In this document: one piece after another, positions 38,949 through 51,604 of the stretch
Layout: the number at the start of each line of letters is the position of its first letter
How positions within the stretch are numbered: position 1 is the stretch's first letter
Assembly (NCBI RefSeq): GCF_036320965.1
Contig: NC_092228.1
Location: forward strand, 11,445,262-11,509,261
Length of the DNA stretch: 64,000 bases
Source of the DNA: Panulirus ornatus
Lineage: Eukaryota > Arthropoda > Malacostraca > Decapoda > Palinuridae
Direction of reading: 5' to 3'
Made by a program: the position numbers and the translations under genes
Notes under the pieces: generated by a model
The model's input: only the letters and a program-made list of their open reading frames with translations
Database searches by the model: none
What the model was told of the DNA's origin: nothing

Positions 38949-41795
38949 TTTTTTTTTTTTTTTTTTTTTTATACTTTGTCGCTGTCTCCCGCGTTTGCGA
39001 GGTAGCGCAAGGAAACAGACGAAAGAAATGGGCCAACCCCCCCCCCCCCATACACATGTACATACACACGTCCACACACGCAAATATACATACCTACACA
39101 GCTTTCCATGGTTTACCCCAGACGCTTCACATGCCTTGCTTCAATCCACTGACAGCACGTCAACCCCTGTATACCACATGACTCCAATTCACTCTATTTC
39201 TTGCCCTCCTTTCACCCTCCTGCGCCCCGATCACACAAAATCTTTTTCACTCCATCTTTCCACCTCCAATTTGGTCTCCCTCTTCTCCTCGTTCCCTCCA
39301 CCTCCGACACATATATCCTCTTGGTCAATCTCTCCTCACTCATTCTCTCCATGTGCCCAAACCATTTCAAAACACCCTCTTCTGCTCTCTCAACCACGCT
39401 CTTTTTATTTCCACACATCTCTCTTACCCTTACGTTACTTACTCGATCAAACCACCTCACACCACACATTGTCCTCAAACATCTCATTTCCAGCACATCC
39501 ATCCTCCTGCGCACATCTCTATCCATAGCCCACGCCTCGCAACCATACAGCATTGTTGGAACCACTATTCCCTCAAACATACCCATTTTTGCTTTCCGAG
39601 ATAATGTTCTCGACTTCCACACATTTTTCAAGGCTCCCAAAATTTTCGCCCCCTCCCCCACCCTATGATCCACTTCCGCTTCCATGGTTCCATCCGCTGA
39701 CAGATCCACTCCCAGATATCTAAAACACTTCACTTCCTCCAGTTTTTCTCCATTCAAACTCACCTCCCAATTGACTTGACCCTCACCCCTACTGTACCTA
39801 ATAACCTTGCTCTTATTCACATTTACTCTCAACTTTCTTCTTCCACACACTTTACCAAACTCAGTCACCAGCTTCTGCAGTTTCTCACATGAATCAGCCA
39901 CCAGCGCTGTATCATCAGCGAACAACAATTGACTCACTTCCCAAGCTCTCTCATCCCCAACAGACTTCATACTTGCCCCTCTTTCCAGGACTCTTGCATT
40001 TACCTCCCTTACAACCCCATCCATAAACAAATTAAACAACCATGGAGACATCACACACCCCTGCCGCAAACCTACATTCACTGAGAACCAATCACTTTCC
40101 TCTCTTCCTACACGTACACATGCCTTACATCCTCGATAAAAACTTTTCACTGCTTCTAACAACTTGCCTCCCACACCATATATTCTTAATACCTTCCACA
40201 GAGCATCTCTATCAACTCTATCATATGCCTTCTCCAGATCCATAAATGCTACATACAAATCCATTTGCTTTTCTAAGTATTTCTCACATACATTCTTCAA
40301 AGCAAACACCTGATCCACACATCCTCTACCACTTCTGAAACCGCACTGCTCTTCCCCAATCTGATGCTCTGTACATGCCTTCACCCTCTCAATCAATACC
40401 CTCCCATATAATTTACCAGGAATACTCAACAAACTTATACCTCTGTAATTTGAGCACTCACTCTTATCCCCTTTGCCTTTGTACAATGGCACTATGCACG
40501 CATTCCGCCAATCCTCAGGCACCTCACCATGAGTCATACATACATTAAATAACCTTACCAACCAGTCAACAATACAGTCACCCCCTTTCTTAATAAATTC
40601 CACTGCAATACCATCCAAACCTGCTGCCTTGCCGGCTTTCATCTTCCGCAAAGCTTTTACTACCTCTTCTCTGTTTACCAAATCATTTTCCCTAACCCTC
40701 TCACTTTGCACACCACCTCGACCAAAACACCCTATATCTGCCACTCTGTCATCAGACACATTCAACAAACCTTCAAAATACTCATTCCATCTCCTTCTCA
40801 CATCACCGCTACTTGTTATCACCTCCCCATTTACGCCCTTCACTGAAGTTCCCATTTGCTCCCTTGTCTTACGCACCCTATTTACCTCCTTCCAGAACAT
40901 CTTTTTATTCTCCCTAAAATTTACTGATAGTCTCTCACCCCAACTCTCATTTGCCCTTTTTTTCACCTCTTGCACCTTTCTCTTGACCTCCTGTCTCTTT
41001 CTTTTATACTTCTCCCACTCAATTGCATTTTTTCCCTGCAAAAATCGTCCAAATGCCTCTCTCTTCTCTTTCACTAATACTCTTACTTCTTCATCCCACC
41101 ACTCACTACCCTTTCTAAACAGCCCACCTCCCACTCTTCTCATGCCACAAGCATCTTTTGCGCAATCCATCACTGATTCCCTAAATACATCCCATTCCTC
41201 CCCGACTCCCCTTACTTCCATTGTTCTCACCTTTTTCCATTCTGTACACAGTCTCTCCTGGTACTTCCCCACACAGGTCTCCTTCCCAAGCTCACTTACT
41301 CTCACCACCTTCTTCACCCCAACATTCACTCCTCTTTTCTGAAAACCCATACTAATCTTCACCTTAGCCTCCACAAGATAATGATCAGACATCCCTCCAG
41401 TTGCACCTCTCAGCACATTAACATCCAAAAGTCTCTCTTTCGCACGCCTGTCAATTAACACGTAATCCAATAACGCTCTCTGGCCATCTCTCCTACTTAC
41501 ATAAGTATACTTATGTATATCTCGCTTTTTAAACCAGGTATTCCCAATCATCAGTCCTTTTTCAGCACATAAATCTACAAGCTCTTCACCATTTCCATTT
41601 ACAACACTGAACACCCCATGCATACCAATTATTCCCTCAACTGCCACATTACTCACCTTTGCATTCAAATCACCCATCACTATAACCCGGTCTCGTGCAT
41701 CAAAACCGCTAACACATTCATTTAGCTGCTCCCAAAACACTTGCCTCTCATGATCTTTCTTCTCATGCCCAGGTGCATATGCACCAATAATCACC

Positions 41796-41800
<5 letters not shown>
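38946..41800 (-). mobile_element. RTE-like LINE, long copy C
   Basis: The longest LINE copy in the window, on the minus strand. From 5' to 3' it has an endonuclease-RT ORF open from the truncation at ~41800 to 39212, a 3' UTR (39211-38971) with the AAAC-loop hairpin, and a ~25-base A tail (38946-38970) running into (TA)n. The 5' end is also cut in (TA)n, so the N-terminal part of the endonuclease, any 5' UTR and any ORF1 are missing. The RTE-like assignment rests on domain order and the style of the RT and C-terminal motifs and was not confirmed by phylogeny. Confidence 0.92.
39212..41800 (-). CDS. RTE-like LINE endonuclease-reverse transcriptase, 5'-truncated
   Basis: About 860 codons without a stop. 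In order (residues counted from the GTG at 41794-41792): the APE-type endonuclease C-terminal half, with GAYAPG at 4-9, GDLNAKV at 41-47, LLDYVLID at 108-115 and the catalytic SDH at 136-138; a basic linker (~150-380); and the RT, with AGLDGI at 391-396, [12 protein letters not shown] at 517-528, [18 protein letters not shown] at 575-592 and the catalytic FADD at 625-628. A C-terminal domain ends with [11 protein letters not shown] at 808-818. The protein would nick DNA and prime reverse transcription at the nick. No start codon is present because the frame runs open into (TA)n (ATATGG before GTG). Near the end an 8-bp deletion relative to copy B removes ATGTTCAG (plus-strand sense), shifts the frame and replaces the normal VNWSDVVYRG end with AGG. 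All visible RT catalytic residues remain, but the missing endonuclease N-terminus should make it inactive. Confidence 0.93.

Positions 41801-42291
<491 letters not shown>

Positions 42292-42384
<93 letters not shown>
42292..42384. repeat. (TA)n microsatellite
   Basis: About 45 TA repeats with one AATAT slip near the right end, between oppositely oriented short elements. Confidence 0.96.
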
Positions 42385-42552
42385 GGGAGCGGGGGGCTGG
42401 AAATCCTCCCCTCTTGTTTTTTTTTTTTTTTTTCCCAAAGAAGGAACAGAGAAGGGGGCCAGATGAGGATATTCCCTCAAAGGCCCAGTCCTCTGTTCTT
42501 AACTCTACCTCGCTAATGCGGGAAATGGCGAATAGTATGAAAGAAAGAAAAG
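42385..42552 (+). mobile_element. Short element, 5'-truncated
   Basis: Plus-strand copy that begins inside module 1 at GGGAGCGGGGGGCTGG and runs through the T-run and module 2 to GGCGAATAGTATGAAAGAAA. Faces the copy at 42048-42290 head to head. Confidence 0.87.
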
Positions 42553-42570
42553 AATATATAATATATATAT

Positions 42571-42646
<76 letters not shown>
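42553..42646. repeat. (TA)n with AATAT interruptions
   Basis: TA tract with several TATAAT slips at its left end. Confidence 0.95.
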
Positions 42647-42648
<2 letters not shown>

Positions 42649-42875
42649 CTTCTTCAAACTATTCGCCATTTCCCGCGTTAGCGAGGTAGCGTTAAGAACA
42701 GAGAACTGGGCCACTGAGGGAATATCCTCACCTGGCCCCCTTCTCTGTTCCTTCTTTTGGAAAATTAAAAAAAAATTGAGAGGGGAGGATTTCCAGCCCC
42801 CCGCTCCCTCCCCTTTTAGTCGCCTTCTACGACACGCAGGAAATACGTGGGAAGTATTCTTTCTCCCCTATCCCC

Positions 42876-42879
<4 letters not shown>
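42647..42879 (-). mobile_element. Short two-module element, full copy
   Basis: Minus-strand full copy, third of the cluster. It keeps the tail, the internal homopolymer (about 8-9 A) and the CCCTGGGGATAGGGG head. Flanked by (TA)n. Confidence 0.88.

Positions 42880-42935
<56 letters not shown>
42880..42935. repeat. (TA)n microsatellite
   Basis: About 28 TA repeats abutting the head of the third short element. Confidence 0.96.
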
Positions 42936-42938
<3 letters not shown>

Positions 42939-43237
42939 CCTCTAGTTAGAAAACACTCACACAGAAACCCTGTCCTTTCTGACGAAGCTAAAGTAAATAA
43001 ACATTTCAAGTGTTTGATGTTCTATATCCAAACGTAACAATCTTTAATCTACAAAGAGAAAAAAAAATCAGACTTTTGCACACGAAATATAAACCCATAA
43101 CACAGAGCTACAATTAACAATACATTGTAATCGATCATTGTTAAAATCACCTATCAAAATATTATATCTTTAACACAAGACCTACTTGGCGAGCCCTGGT
43201 AGGCGAGATACAAATACTTAGCACACATTTGGCAAGC

Positions 43238-43239
<2 letters not shown>

Positions 43240-43288
<49 letters not shown>
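43240..43288. repeat. (CT)n microsatellite
   Basis: About 24 CT repeats. Confidence 0.95.
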
Positions 43289-43292
<4 letters not shown>

Positions 43293-43400
43293 CACCCATT
43301 CCCACCTGCCTCCACCCGTTCCCACCTGCCTCCATCAGTACCCACTTGCCTCCCACCGTTACACACCTGCCTCCACCCGCACTCACCTGCCGTCATCCGT
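43289..43400 (+). repeat. C-rich ~20-bp minisatellite
   Basis: About five diverged units around CCTCCACCCGTTCCCACCTG. Confidence 0.8.
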
Positions 43401-43420
43401 CGCCACCTCTCACCTCAGAG

Positions 43421-43470
43421 ATGGGGCAACACGTGAGTCAAACTCTTTCCCCGTGACACACACAAACGAT
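43421..43470 (+). repeat. Dispersed CACGAGTGTNNAACTC repeat
   Basis: GATGGGGCAACACGTGAGTC then AAACTCTTTCCCCGTGACAC, one of the best-preserved copies of this short repeat. Confidence 0.75.
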
Positions 43471-43572
43471 ACTCCCCCACCTCCACAGCGATGTGTCTGT
43501 CCCTTGGTCTCACCTCCGACGCTTAACAGAAAAAAAAAAAAAAACCCAACTGCATCAGTGTTAATATACGAA

Positions 43573-43760
43573 ATGGTTACAAGTGGTGTAGTACAATGGC
43601 CACTGTACCAATGTTATCCACGCACCAGATACAAATGTTGTACTACAGTGCACGTAATACTAATGTTATCTGTGATGCGGTTACAACTGGTGTAGCACAA
43701 TGCCCGCTGTACCATGCTATCTATGAACTGGTTACAGCTGGTGCGGTATCTTGCATGACT
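43573..43760 (+). repeat. Degenerate ~52-bp tandem repeat
   Basis: Three and a half units starting at 43574, 43628, 43679 and 43731, each GGTTACAACTGGTGTAGTAC-like followed by a GTACCAATGTTATC-like end. Identity between units looks moderate. Confidence 0.8.
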
Positions 43761-44119
43761 GACTTGTTCCTGCACCTGTAACCCTGGCGAGGTGTTCTCA
43801 ACCACTGTCATATCACTGAAAATATTCTATTTGGCTACGAATTCTTTGCATCACTTGAGCATAGGTCACAGCCTCTGTAGTAGGGCTCTTAAAGCAGAGA
43901 CGTATGCGCATACGACGAGGTTAATGATAAATATACGATATACACCAACAATACAACACCTCAATGGCAGTGCCATAAGGCTTACACCGTTAAGGTCGGC
44001 CTGGCCATACTGTAACGCTTACATCACTGTGGTCAGGCAGGCAATACCATAATATTCCCATCGTCATGGTGACCATGGCACTACAGGTATTCCTACACTC
44101 TCAAGAGCCCAGCAACTAC

Positions 44120-44199
<80 letters not shown>
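44120..44199. repeat. (GT)n microsatellite
   Basis: About 40 uninterrupted GT repeats, the longest GT tract in the window. Confidence 0.97.
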
Positions 44200-44200
<1 letters not shown>

Positions 44201-44414
44201 CTGTAAAACGACTTAAAGAAGGGCTCTCTCTCCTCCAACGAAGAACTAACTTGACCGAATGCTCTGACGAAGCAGAGGGGCAATTACGGTTGGTGCTATT
44301 CCCCTAAGACGCACCATCAGGTCCACGTAACTAACAATGTAAATGCTTTGCGACAGTCGTATATAATCAACACGCCAAGGTCAGCACGGGGGTACACTCT
44401 TCTCTCCCTGGTTC

Positions 44415-44415
<1 letters not shown>

Positions 44416-44449
<34 letters not shown>
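44416..44449. repeat. (CA)n microsatellite
   Basis: About 17 CA repeats, inserted next to CACGAGTGT-type dispersed-repeat sequence on either side (44383-44412 and 44446-44480). Confidence 0.93.
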
Positions 44450-44452
<3 letters not shown>

Positions 44453-44566
44453 GTAGAATTCCCTCGCCGTGCTGCACACATGATCATACACGAAGCTGCA
44501 GGAATAATGTGGCTCACATGAGCAACAGCCAAAGGACGAGAGAAGTGGACAGTAAGGACTCAGTAT

Positions 44567-44568
<2 letters not shown>

Positions 44569-44624
<56 letters not shown>
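44569..44624. repeat. (CA)n microsatellite
   Basis: About 28 CA repeats. Confidence 0.95.
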
Positions 44625-44628
<4 letters not shown>

Positions 44629-44699
44629 AACAATGCAGGCGTCTGCGACAAACACATATACTGAACATGTCAAGGTTACCCAGAGAAATCTGCGAGACT

Positions 44700-45480
44700 A
44701 GACTCACCTCACGTGCCCTGGATCACACTCAGCATCCAGAGGCTAACGCAGCACCGAGACCCAACCTTCTACCACTGTGACACTAACCTGTACCAAGCCC
44801 TCCGTAACGGGAGAGCGTTGGGGTTATACGCGCAGCGAAGAACGCTTACCGCGCTGCTAACATGCTGCTACAGCACCTGCAACACTACACCACCAAACAA
44901 TTCTGTTGTATGGAAAGTTCATGCGATTTCCTCAGCGGTTTGCACGAGTAGATTACTTCCTCCTCCTACTCCTCCTCCTACCTCTGTGCCCACCGCCTCA
45001 GAGGCACCTCAGCGTATCAACACTGAGTTCGCCAACACCTGCTGCAGACTCTCTTCTAGACACCCCCTGCCTCCCAGCCTGCCTGCCTTTCAGACCCAAC
45101 ACCCGAAGTGGGGGAATTCCAAGTCACCACACAGTGACACAGCCTCAAGGTAATGGTCTCTCATACTTACTATGAAACTCTGCGTAAGGGATTCTGTCCT
45201 GGACTAGCCCACCCCAACTGTTCCATCAGACCCATCTGTTCCATCATTGGTACTCATTTCCAGCACTCCAAATATCCACCGTATGTTCCCCTAATACACT
45301 GTGAAGTCATTGAGCACACAGTCTCTCAAAGAACTACCACCTACTGCCGTCAATCCCATCCCTAACGAGGACAAAATGTTCATTTGTCTGACTGAGGACC
45401 TGCACGTACATTACACACTCAGAGCACCTCCGCTACCACCCACTGCCTCCGTAGTTCACTTTCATTTTCTATCATGACCC
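44700..45480. other. Anonymous sequence, possibly older RT-linked DNA
   Basis: A C-rich stretch with several open plus-strand frames. It lies just upstream of decayed RT sequence and could be the rest of that element, but no domain is visible. Confidence 0.3.
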
Positions 45481-46640
45481 CACAGAAACAAAAGACATCT
45501 GCGGCTCTCATCTTCCTCGACTTACCCAGAAGGTCTGACCGAGTCAGCCAAGACACAGTCAAAAACACACGATACGGTCGTTCTGTGGAACACTAGCATC
45601 AGCTGCAGTGCAACATAGTTATTGGAAGTTAAATAAGAATGGGTGGAAATAATACTGAAAAGTACTAAAAAATATACATCAAATTCTATGACCAAAAGTC
45701 GTATTTTCTTCGCTAAGAAACTAGTTAACCGAGTTCTAGATTAACCGAGTTCTGGATTAAACATTTTTCATAATGGGCCTAACTTGGCAAATTTCAAACC
45801 ACAGTTAAGGGTCTTCTGTCACTCAATTCTTTAGATGCTAAGTGCCATACGCTTCAAATGTCTTGGGAATCTAACTTGAAAATTAGTACTCATGACCTAC
45901 GTTCATTTATAGAGCAAAATGTGAAGACGGATGAGGGAGGGACCAAAGCGATACCCAGGTGATGGACACAGGCGGCACACGACCATAACCCTTGAGCAGT
46001 AGGGCAGCCTTATTCCACGGACTGCAGGCGTCCTTGGTAGACGTTGTTAGGCTGTACGCTGCCAGGGGAGCCACCACCTTACGCTTCCTCTCCTTTCGTC
46101 CGCACAAAACTAGGACCATTTGGCTTCCTCATCCTCAACTCACGTCTACCCCCTGATAAACATGCTCCAGCTCGATGTTAGTATTTCGAAGACAGTACCG
46201 TCGGTATCAGGCTTTCGCAGCTACTCTACCGACTCCCGCTACACTTCAGAACCAGCCTGGATAGCCTCCAGGACTGGATCATCAACAACCACACCATCAA
46301 CAAATCCAAGACTGTCGCGTTGCTCCACCATCAACTCATCCAAGACTGTGGCGTTGCTCATTAGTCCACCAAGCTTCTAGGTGTCAATCCAGACAACAAA
46401 CTCACATGGAAGGAACCACGCACAGAACCACCACCACCACCACCAGATCTTCCTCCTCCTGCTGCTACACCTCGATGTCCTTCGTAGATTCACGCCACCT
46501 GGACTCGCCTGCACCTGAATTCAAAAATATCTACGAGACTTTCATTCTCGCCAAGCCCATTTATGCCTCCCCCCCTCCACGTCGTCTTCCTCGCCCACTG
46601 CACAACACGAATGATTAGAGAAGACGCAGAAAACGAAACA
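45481..46640 (+). pseudogene. Decayed non-LTR reverse transcriptase
   Basis: At 45485-45580 translation gives SAALIFLDLPRRSDRVSQDT, a decayed RT motif A (x-LDL-KAFDRV). At 46245-46360 FRTSLDSLQDWIINNHT and then NKSKTVALL follow, and KLLGVNPDNKLTWKE at about 46369-46413. That is the standard order after the FADD box in CR1/L2-type LINEs. Further on, RRFTPPGLACT and a decayed ETFILAKPIYASPP (near 46490-46570) fit the thumb region. Several stops and frameshifts make it inactive. It is a different lineage from the RTE-like copies. Confidence 0.65.
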
Positions 46641-48560
46641 TGAGATCATCAATCGGTCCCTCTGAAATCACCCTTCAAGAGGCGTCCGGCACACATAACC
46701 CCTCACAACTCTCGCTAACCATCATCTGAAATCCATTTTCTGTTGGAGTACGCTATGCCCCATCCTCGCCACCGTCACCACCTGCCACCTACTGTATCTC
46801 TTGTCCTCCCAGCGTCAGGAGTGACACGCACCACACTGACAACACAAACAAGGTTACGTTATTCATATCAGTCCAGCCCAGATATAAAAATGCATCGATC
46901 AGAGGCACATCAAGGCCGAGTCAGCCGTTATAAATATACATCAGCTCCCTAATCTTCAAATGATGATAAACCTGCATCTCTGAGGAATATCGGACCGGTC
47001 AGATAAAAAAAAAAGTGCCCCGCAGTTCAACTGTGAAAGAAAGATAATATCGGATCGGTCTCAGTCATTCCTCAAATGCCAACGATCACATAATAACGGC
47101 GGGATGCAATGGCCTTCTGGCAGGTGTTTTTGCTGACAGAAGTAACCGCTGACAGTTGTCGACGTTGGTAAGTAACAGTGGCGGGAGGTGACAGTCATGG
47201 CAGGTGTGTCACTGTTGACAGATGTCAGTGGTGGTAACAGCAGTGGGGAGAGGTGAGAGCGTTGGCAGGTTCAGGTACTGATAATAACCAGCAGGACACT
47301 TTTACTATGACAAAGCCTCACTATCAGTAAGCGTAATTGTTGGCAGGTAAGGTGGTGGAATGCGAGTGTTGGCAGAGACCATTATTGGCAGGTCTCTATT
47401 TGCTAGCGACTTACTGGCGGATACCAGCACGATCAGACAGACTGCGTTGGCAAGCATCAAGACACCACTAGTGAACGGCACGTACGCAAGTTGTGGCACC
47501 GGGCTACGAACAAAGCTGGGTGTCAGAGCTGGGAGCAGAGTAGGTGTAGATGCCGGGGGAACACTGAGGGGGGGTGGAGAGTGTATAGTTCACACGTCCT
47601 CTACCACTTACCAAGGCACTATCCTCAGAACACTCCCCCAGATCACAATAGGACGTTCATTCTCCTCACGTTACCACACCACATCATCACTCTCTAAAGA
47701 ACTCAAGTGCCGTAATCAAGTGGCACTATGCCAGACCGTTATCCCAATCACACCTTTACTATCCTAGAGAACAGTGTTGCCAATGAACCCTCCCGAGACC
47801 CAATGCGACATTTACTTAGCCCAATGGAAGTGCCACATCCGTCTCTCCCCCTAAGACCTAGTCTTCCCTCGCGGCACAGTGACACACCATCATTCTTTCC
47901 TCTGCACGTGCACCTCTGCTCTAGCAGGGCACAGCGCCACATCTCCACTCGCTCGGGAAACTATGCCACAAATACGTAATCCCGAGGAAAACCGTCTGTG
48001 CCATCCCAAGACACAGAGCCATAATGAAATGCTCTTAGGTAAGACAATCTCGAATCTCCCTAGGCAGACTGTCACACACACACACTCCACCATCCTATGA
48101 CATAATGCCAAACCTCCATGTCCTTGAATCCAAGTCCTGCACACCATCAACCTCCCGAAGGACTCAGGGCGTTACTTACGAGACCCCTCGCCGTTCTCCC
48201 TGACAGGAGAGTGTGCCACCAGACTCTTGAGTGCATAGTGCCAAGACTCCCACTACCCGAGGCACAGTGCCATCGTGTAATCAGCCTGGGAAGAGCGCCA
48301 CACGTATGTTCCCTTGGGAACGGAGCCAACTACATGCTTGGGTAGCCCCTCACAAACGGGAGGTCTTCCATAATACCCAAATACAAGGTCCTCCACACCA
48401 GCTGCACGGGCCTGGCTCCCATTCTCTTCCACACCAGATATTCACCAGACATCAAGTAGCTGGGAGTAAAGAATTTCGTGAGGTTCCATCCAGCATTCTT
48501 TACAGGCCAAGATATTCACGAATGGTGAGACCTTACCAGGCAGATTCGTCGCCCTTATCA
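46641..48560. other. Anonymous sequence with degenerate GTGCCA-type repeats
   Basis: At 47720-48330 phrases like GCACAGTGCCA, GCACAGCGCCAC and ACTATGCCA recur irregularly every ~15-90 bp, suggesting an old minisatellite. At 47110-47290 GTTGGCAGGT-like phrases recur. No gene was recognised. Confidence 0.4.
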
Positions 48561-48564
48561 TTCA

Positions 48565-49690
48565 AAGGAGCACCGCGTGATTACCTTCGACGACCTTCAT
48601 CATTCCATGAAGCACTACGTGATTACCTTCGTCGACCTTCATCATTCCATGAAGCACTACGTGATTACCTTCGTCGACCTTCATCATTCCATGAAGCACT
48701 ACGTGATTACCTTCGTCGACCTTCACCATTCCATGAAGCACTACTTGATTATTACCTTCGTCGACCTTCATCATTCCATGAAGCACTACGTGATTATTAC
48801 CTTCGTCGACCTTCATCATTCCATGAAGCACTACTTGATTATTACCTTCGTCGACCTTCATCATTCCATGAAGCACTACGTGATTATTACCTTCGTCGAC
48901 CTTCATCATTCCATGAAGCACTACTTGATTATTACCTTCGTCGACCTTCATCATTCCATGAAGCACTACGTGATTATTACCTTCGTCGACCTTCATCATT
49001 CCATGAAGCACTACTTGATTATTACCTTCGTCGACCTTCATCATTCCATGAAGCACTATGTGATTACCTTCGTCGACCTTCATCATTCCATGAAGCACTA
49101 CTTGATTATTACCTTCGTCGACCTTCATCATTCCATGAAGCACTACGTGATTATTACCTTCGTCGACCTTCATCATTCCATGAAGCACTACGTGATTACC
49201 TTCGACGACCTTCATCACTCCATGAAGCACTACTTGATTATTACCTTCGACGACCTTCATCACTCCATGAAGCACTACTTGATTATTACCTTCGTCGACC
49301 TTCACCATTCCAAGAAGCACTACTTGATTATTACCTTCGTCGACCTTCATCAGTCCATGAAGCACTATGTGATTACCTTCGTCGACCTTCACCATTCCAT
49401 GAAGCACTACTTGATTATTACCTTCGTCGACCTTCATCATTCCATGAAGCACTACTTGATTATTACCTTCGTCGACCTTCACCATTCCATGAAGCACTAC
49501 TTGATTATTACCTTCGACGACCTTCATCACTCCATGAAGCACTACGTGATTATTACCTTCGTCGACCTTCACCATTCCATGAAGCACTACTTGATTATTA
49601 CCTTCGTCGACCTTCATCATTCCATGAAGCACTACGTGATTATTACCTTCGTCGACCTTCATCAGTCCAAGAAGCACTACGTGATTACCT
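48565..49690. repeat. 42/45-bp minisatellite, 25 units
   Basis: Twenty-five tandem units of 42 or 45 bp, containing TTCGTCGACCTTCATCATTC and CATGAAGCACTACGTGATTA. The 45-bp form has one extra ATT. Within units 4-11 variants ending CGTGATT and CTTGATT alternate, giving a ~90-bp dimer. Both unit sizes are multiples of three and stop-free in several frames, so frames of ~390-500 codons are open on both strands. None has a signal, domain or non-repeat partner that supports a protein. Confidence 0.97.
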
Positions 49691-50035
49691 TCGTATACAC
49701 GATCGTATACAAGAAGCCTGAAGACATGGTGAGCGAATACCTCATTATGTGACTGAGATGTCCAAGTGATCATGATTCTTATCACATCGACAGGCGACGA
49801 TAATACGGTGATTACGTCTATCGACTCATTTTACTATTGGGATGATAACGAATTTCCTAAACTGAGCTTAGGTGAGGTGCCATGAGACGTGTCGAAACCA
49901 TTAGGATGAGTTAATCACCCACATTTATAACTTAATTACTCATGGCACGTATTCCTTAAGGACAGAGGTGAGAGGAACACGTCCTGGACAGCCTCTGGGA
50001 AGTCTGCGATGCAGTCTCCATGACCGTGAGGTGTC
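49691..50035. other. Anonymous sequence
   Basis: No gene or repeat was recognised apart from the decayed edge of the minisatellite (CGTATACACGATCGTATAC at about 49692-49710). Confidence 0.4.
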
Positions 50036-50462
50036 TAGGAGGCTGTGAGACAGTCCAGGAGGCTGTGAGACAGTCCAGGAGGCTGTGAGGCAGTCCAGGA
50101 GGCTGTGAGGCAGTCTAGAAGACTGTAAGACAGTCTAGGAGGCTGCGAGGCAGTCCAGGAGGCTGAAAGGCAGTCCAGGAGGCTGTGAGGCAGTTCAGGA
50201 GGCTGTGAGGCAGTCCAGGAGGCTGAGAGGCAGTCCAGGAGGCTGTGAGGCACTCCAGGAGGCTGAGAGGCAGTCCACGAGGCTGAGAGGCAGTCCAGGA
50301 GGCTGTGAGGCATTCCAGGAAGTGTGAGGCAGTCCAGGAGGCTGAGAGGCAGTCTAGGAGGCTGAGAGGCAGTCCAGGAGGCTGAGAGGCAGTCTAGAAG
50401 GATGACAGGCAGTCTAGGAGGCTGTGAGGTAGTCTAGGAGGCTGTGTGGGGCAGTTAAGGAG
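50036..50462 (+). repeat. 20-bp minisatellite
   Basis: About 21 units of AGGAGGCTGTGAGGCAGTCC, with GTGAGG/GAGAGG variants and a few CTAGG forms. Confidence 0.95.
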
Positions 50463-50651
50463 GCGAAGAACGAAGATCATTTCCCAGTACCTCAGCTCTC
50501 CCTCCAGTTTGATGCCATCTTAGAAGCCCTCATTCTGAGCCTTCTTTATTTGTAGTGTGTGGTTCGTAAGGCGCGATGACCAAACGTGAGAAACATGTTC
50601 TTGTTTCGGCCTTATGTAAGATGTGAACAGCTTGCTGAATATTTCCTTACC

Positions 50652-50655
<4 letters not shown>
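50463..50655. other. Anonymous sequence
   Basis: Short stretch between the minisatellite and a (GT)n tract; nothing recognised. Confidence 0.35.

Positions 50656-50689
<34 letters not shown>
50656..50689. repeat. (GT)n microsatellite
   Basis: About 17 GT repeats. Confidence 0.93.
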
Positions 50690-50690
<1 letters not shown>

Positions 50691-51604
50691 AATATACGAA
50701 AAACCAATTTTCGGTCACCTTTACATCTCATATTACCGGAGCTGTGTAATGCATTGTCAGTGAACGTATTCTCTCATTTCATGTCATGCTAGTATCAAGC
50801 AAAGAGGTGACTGTGGCTGAAACATACTGCGCTAGTTGGCAACATACGACCTATTCTCTTAAGAATCTTGGCAAGAGGTGGATAGAGGTCGACGGTTCAT
50901 ATCAACACCAAGGGATTTTCAGCCTTAAATACAGGAACTACATGGGTAATCTTCACATGCTCGGTAAGCATGTACTTTCCTATGGCATAACACAGATGGG
51001 TAAGGTGAGGGAGCGAGCCACCAGGTGTGGTATGCTCTGGAGAAGGTCGGGCAAGACAGGGTCACACCCTGAAGACGTCTCCTACAAGCAGGTTTTGATG
51101 ACATTCACTTGGGGTTCCAAGTTCGAGCAAGGAGGAAAGAAAACGAGGTTCCTTAGAGCATAAACTCTTGAAAATATCTATCAAATTGAGGTCATCCTCA
51201 ACGGTGACATACTGATCATTAAATGTACCTAAAATAACATCTAATGATACATGATCGGTTCTTATTCTTAAAAAGAGTCGCTTACTTCCCGTAGAGAATT
51301 TGCTTTACCATCACCTAATTCCAGCTTGTTTTACAGAGCACACACAGTTAACTCTTTTGATGACAGAAGTTGCTATGCTCTGGAATTTCTTGAGGACATC
51401 AATGAAGATTTCAGTATAAAAAAAAAAGTTTGTCTCCATGTGTCATGTTACTTCTGGGAAGCCACAGCTACAACACTGGATACACACACTCCCAAAACAT
51501 GGATCGTATAACTCACCAACACACTAATAATGACCGATTAATTACTTGTCAATCAAGCGATTTACGATCTTCAACAAATAATCAATTATCGACCTCATCA
51601 GTAT
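50690..51604. other. Anonymous sequence
   Basis: A plus-strand frame of 125 codons at 50786-51163 has no recognised domain and is not called a gene. Confidence 0.35.

Noticed and set aside
40629..41342. 237-codon plus-strand frame
   Set aside because: It is antisense to the LINE RT ORF and has no independent motif.
48231..49721. Open frame of ~496 codons (plus) and ~407 codons (minus) over the minisatellite
   Set aside because: The 42/45-bp units are multiples of three without stops, so several frames are open on both strands. Nothing outside the repeat supports coding.
50786..51163. 125-codon plus-strand frame
   Set aside because: No motif recognised and no splice or promoter context; may be chance.
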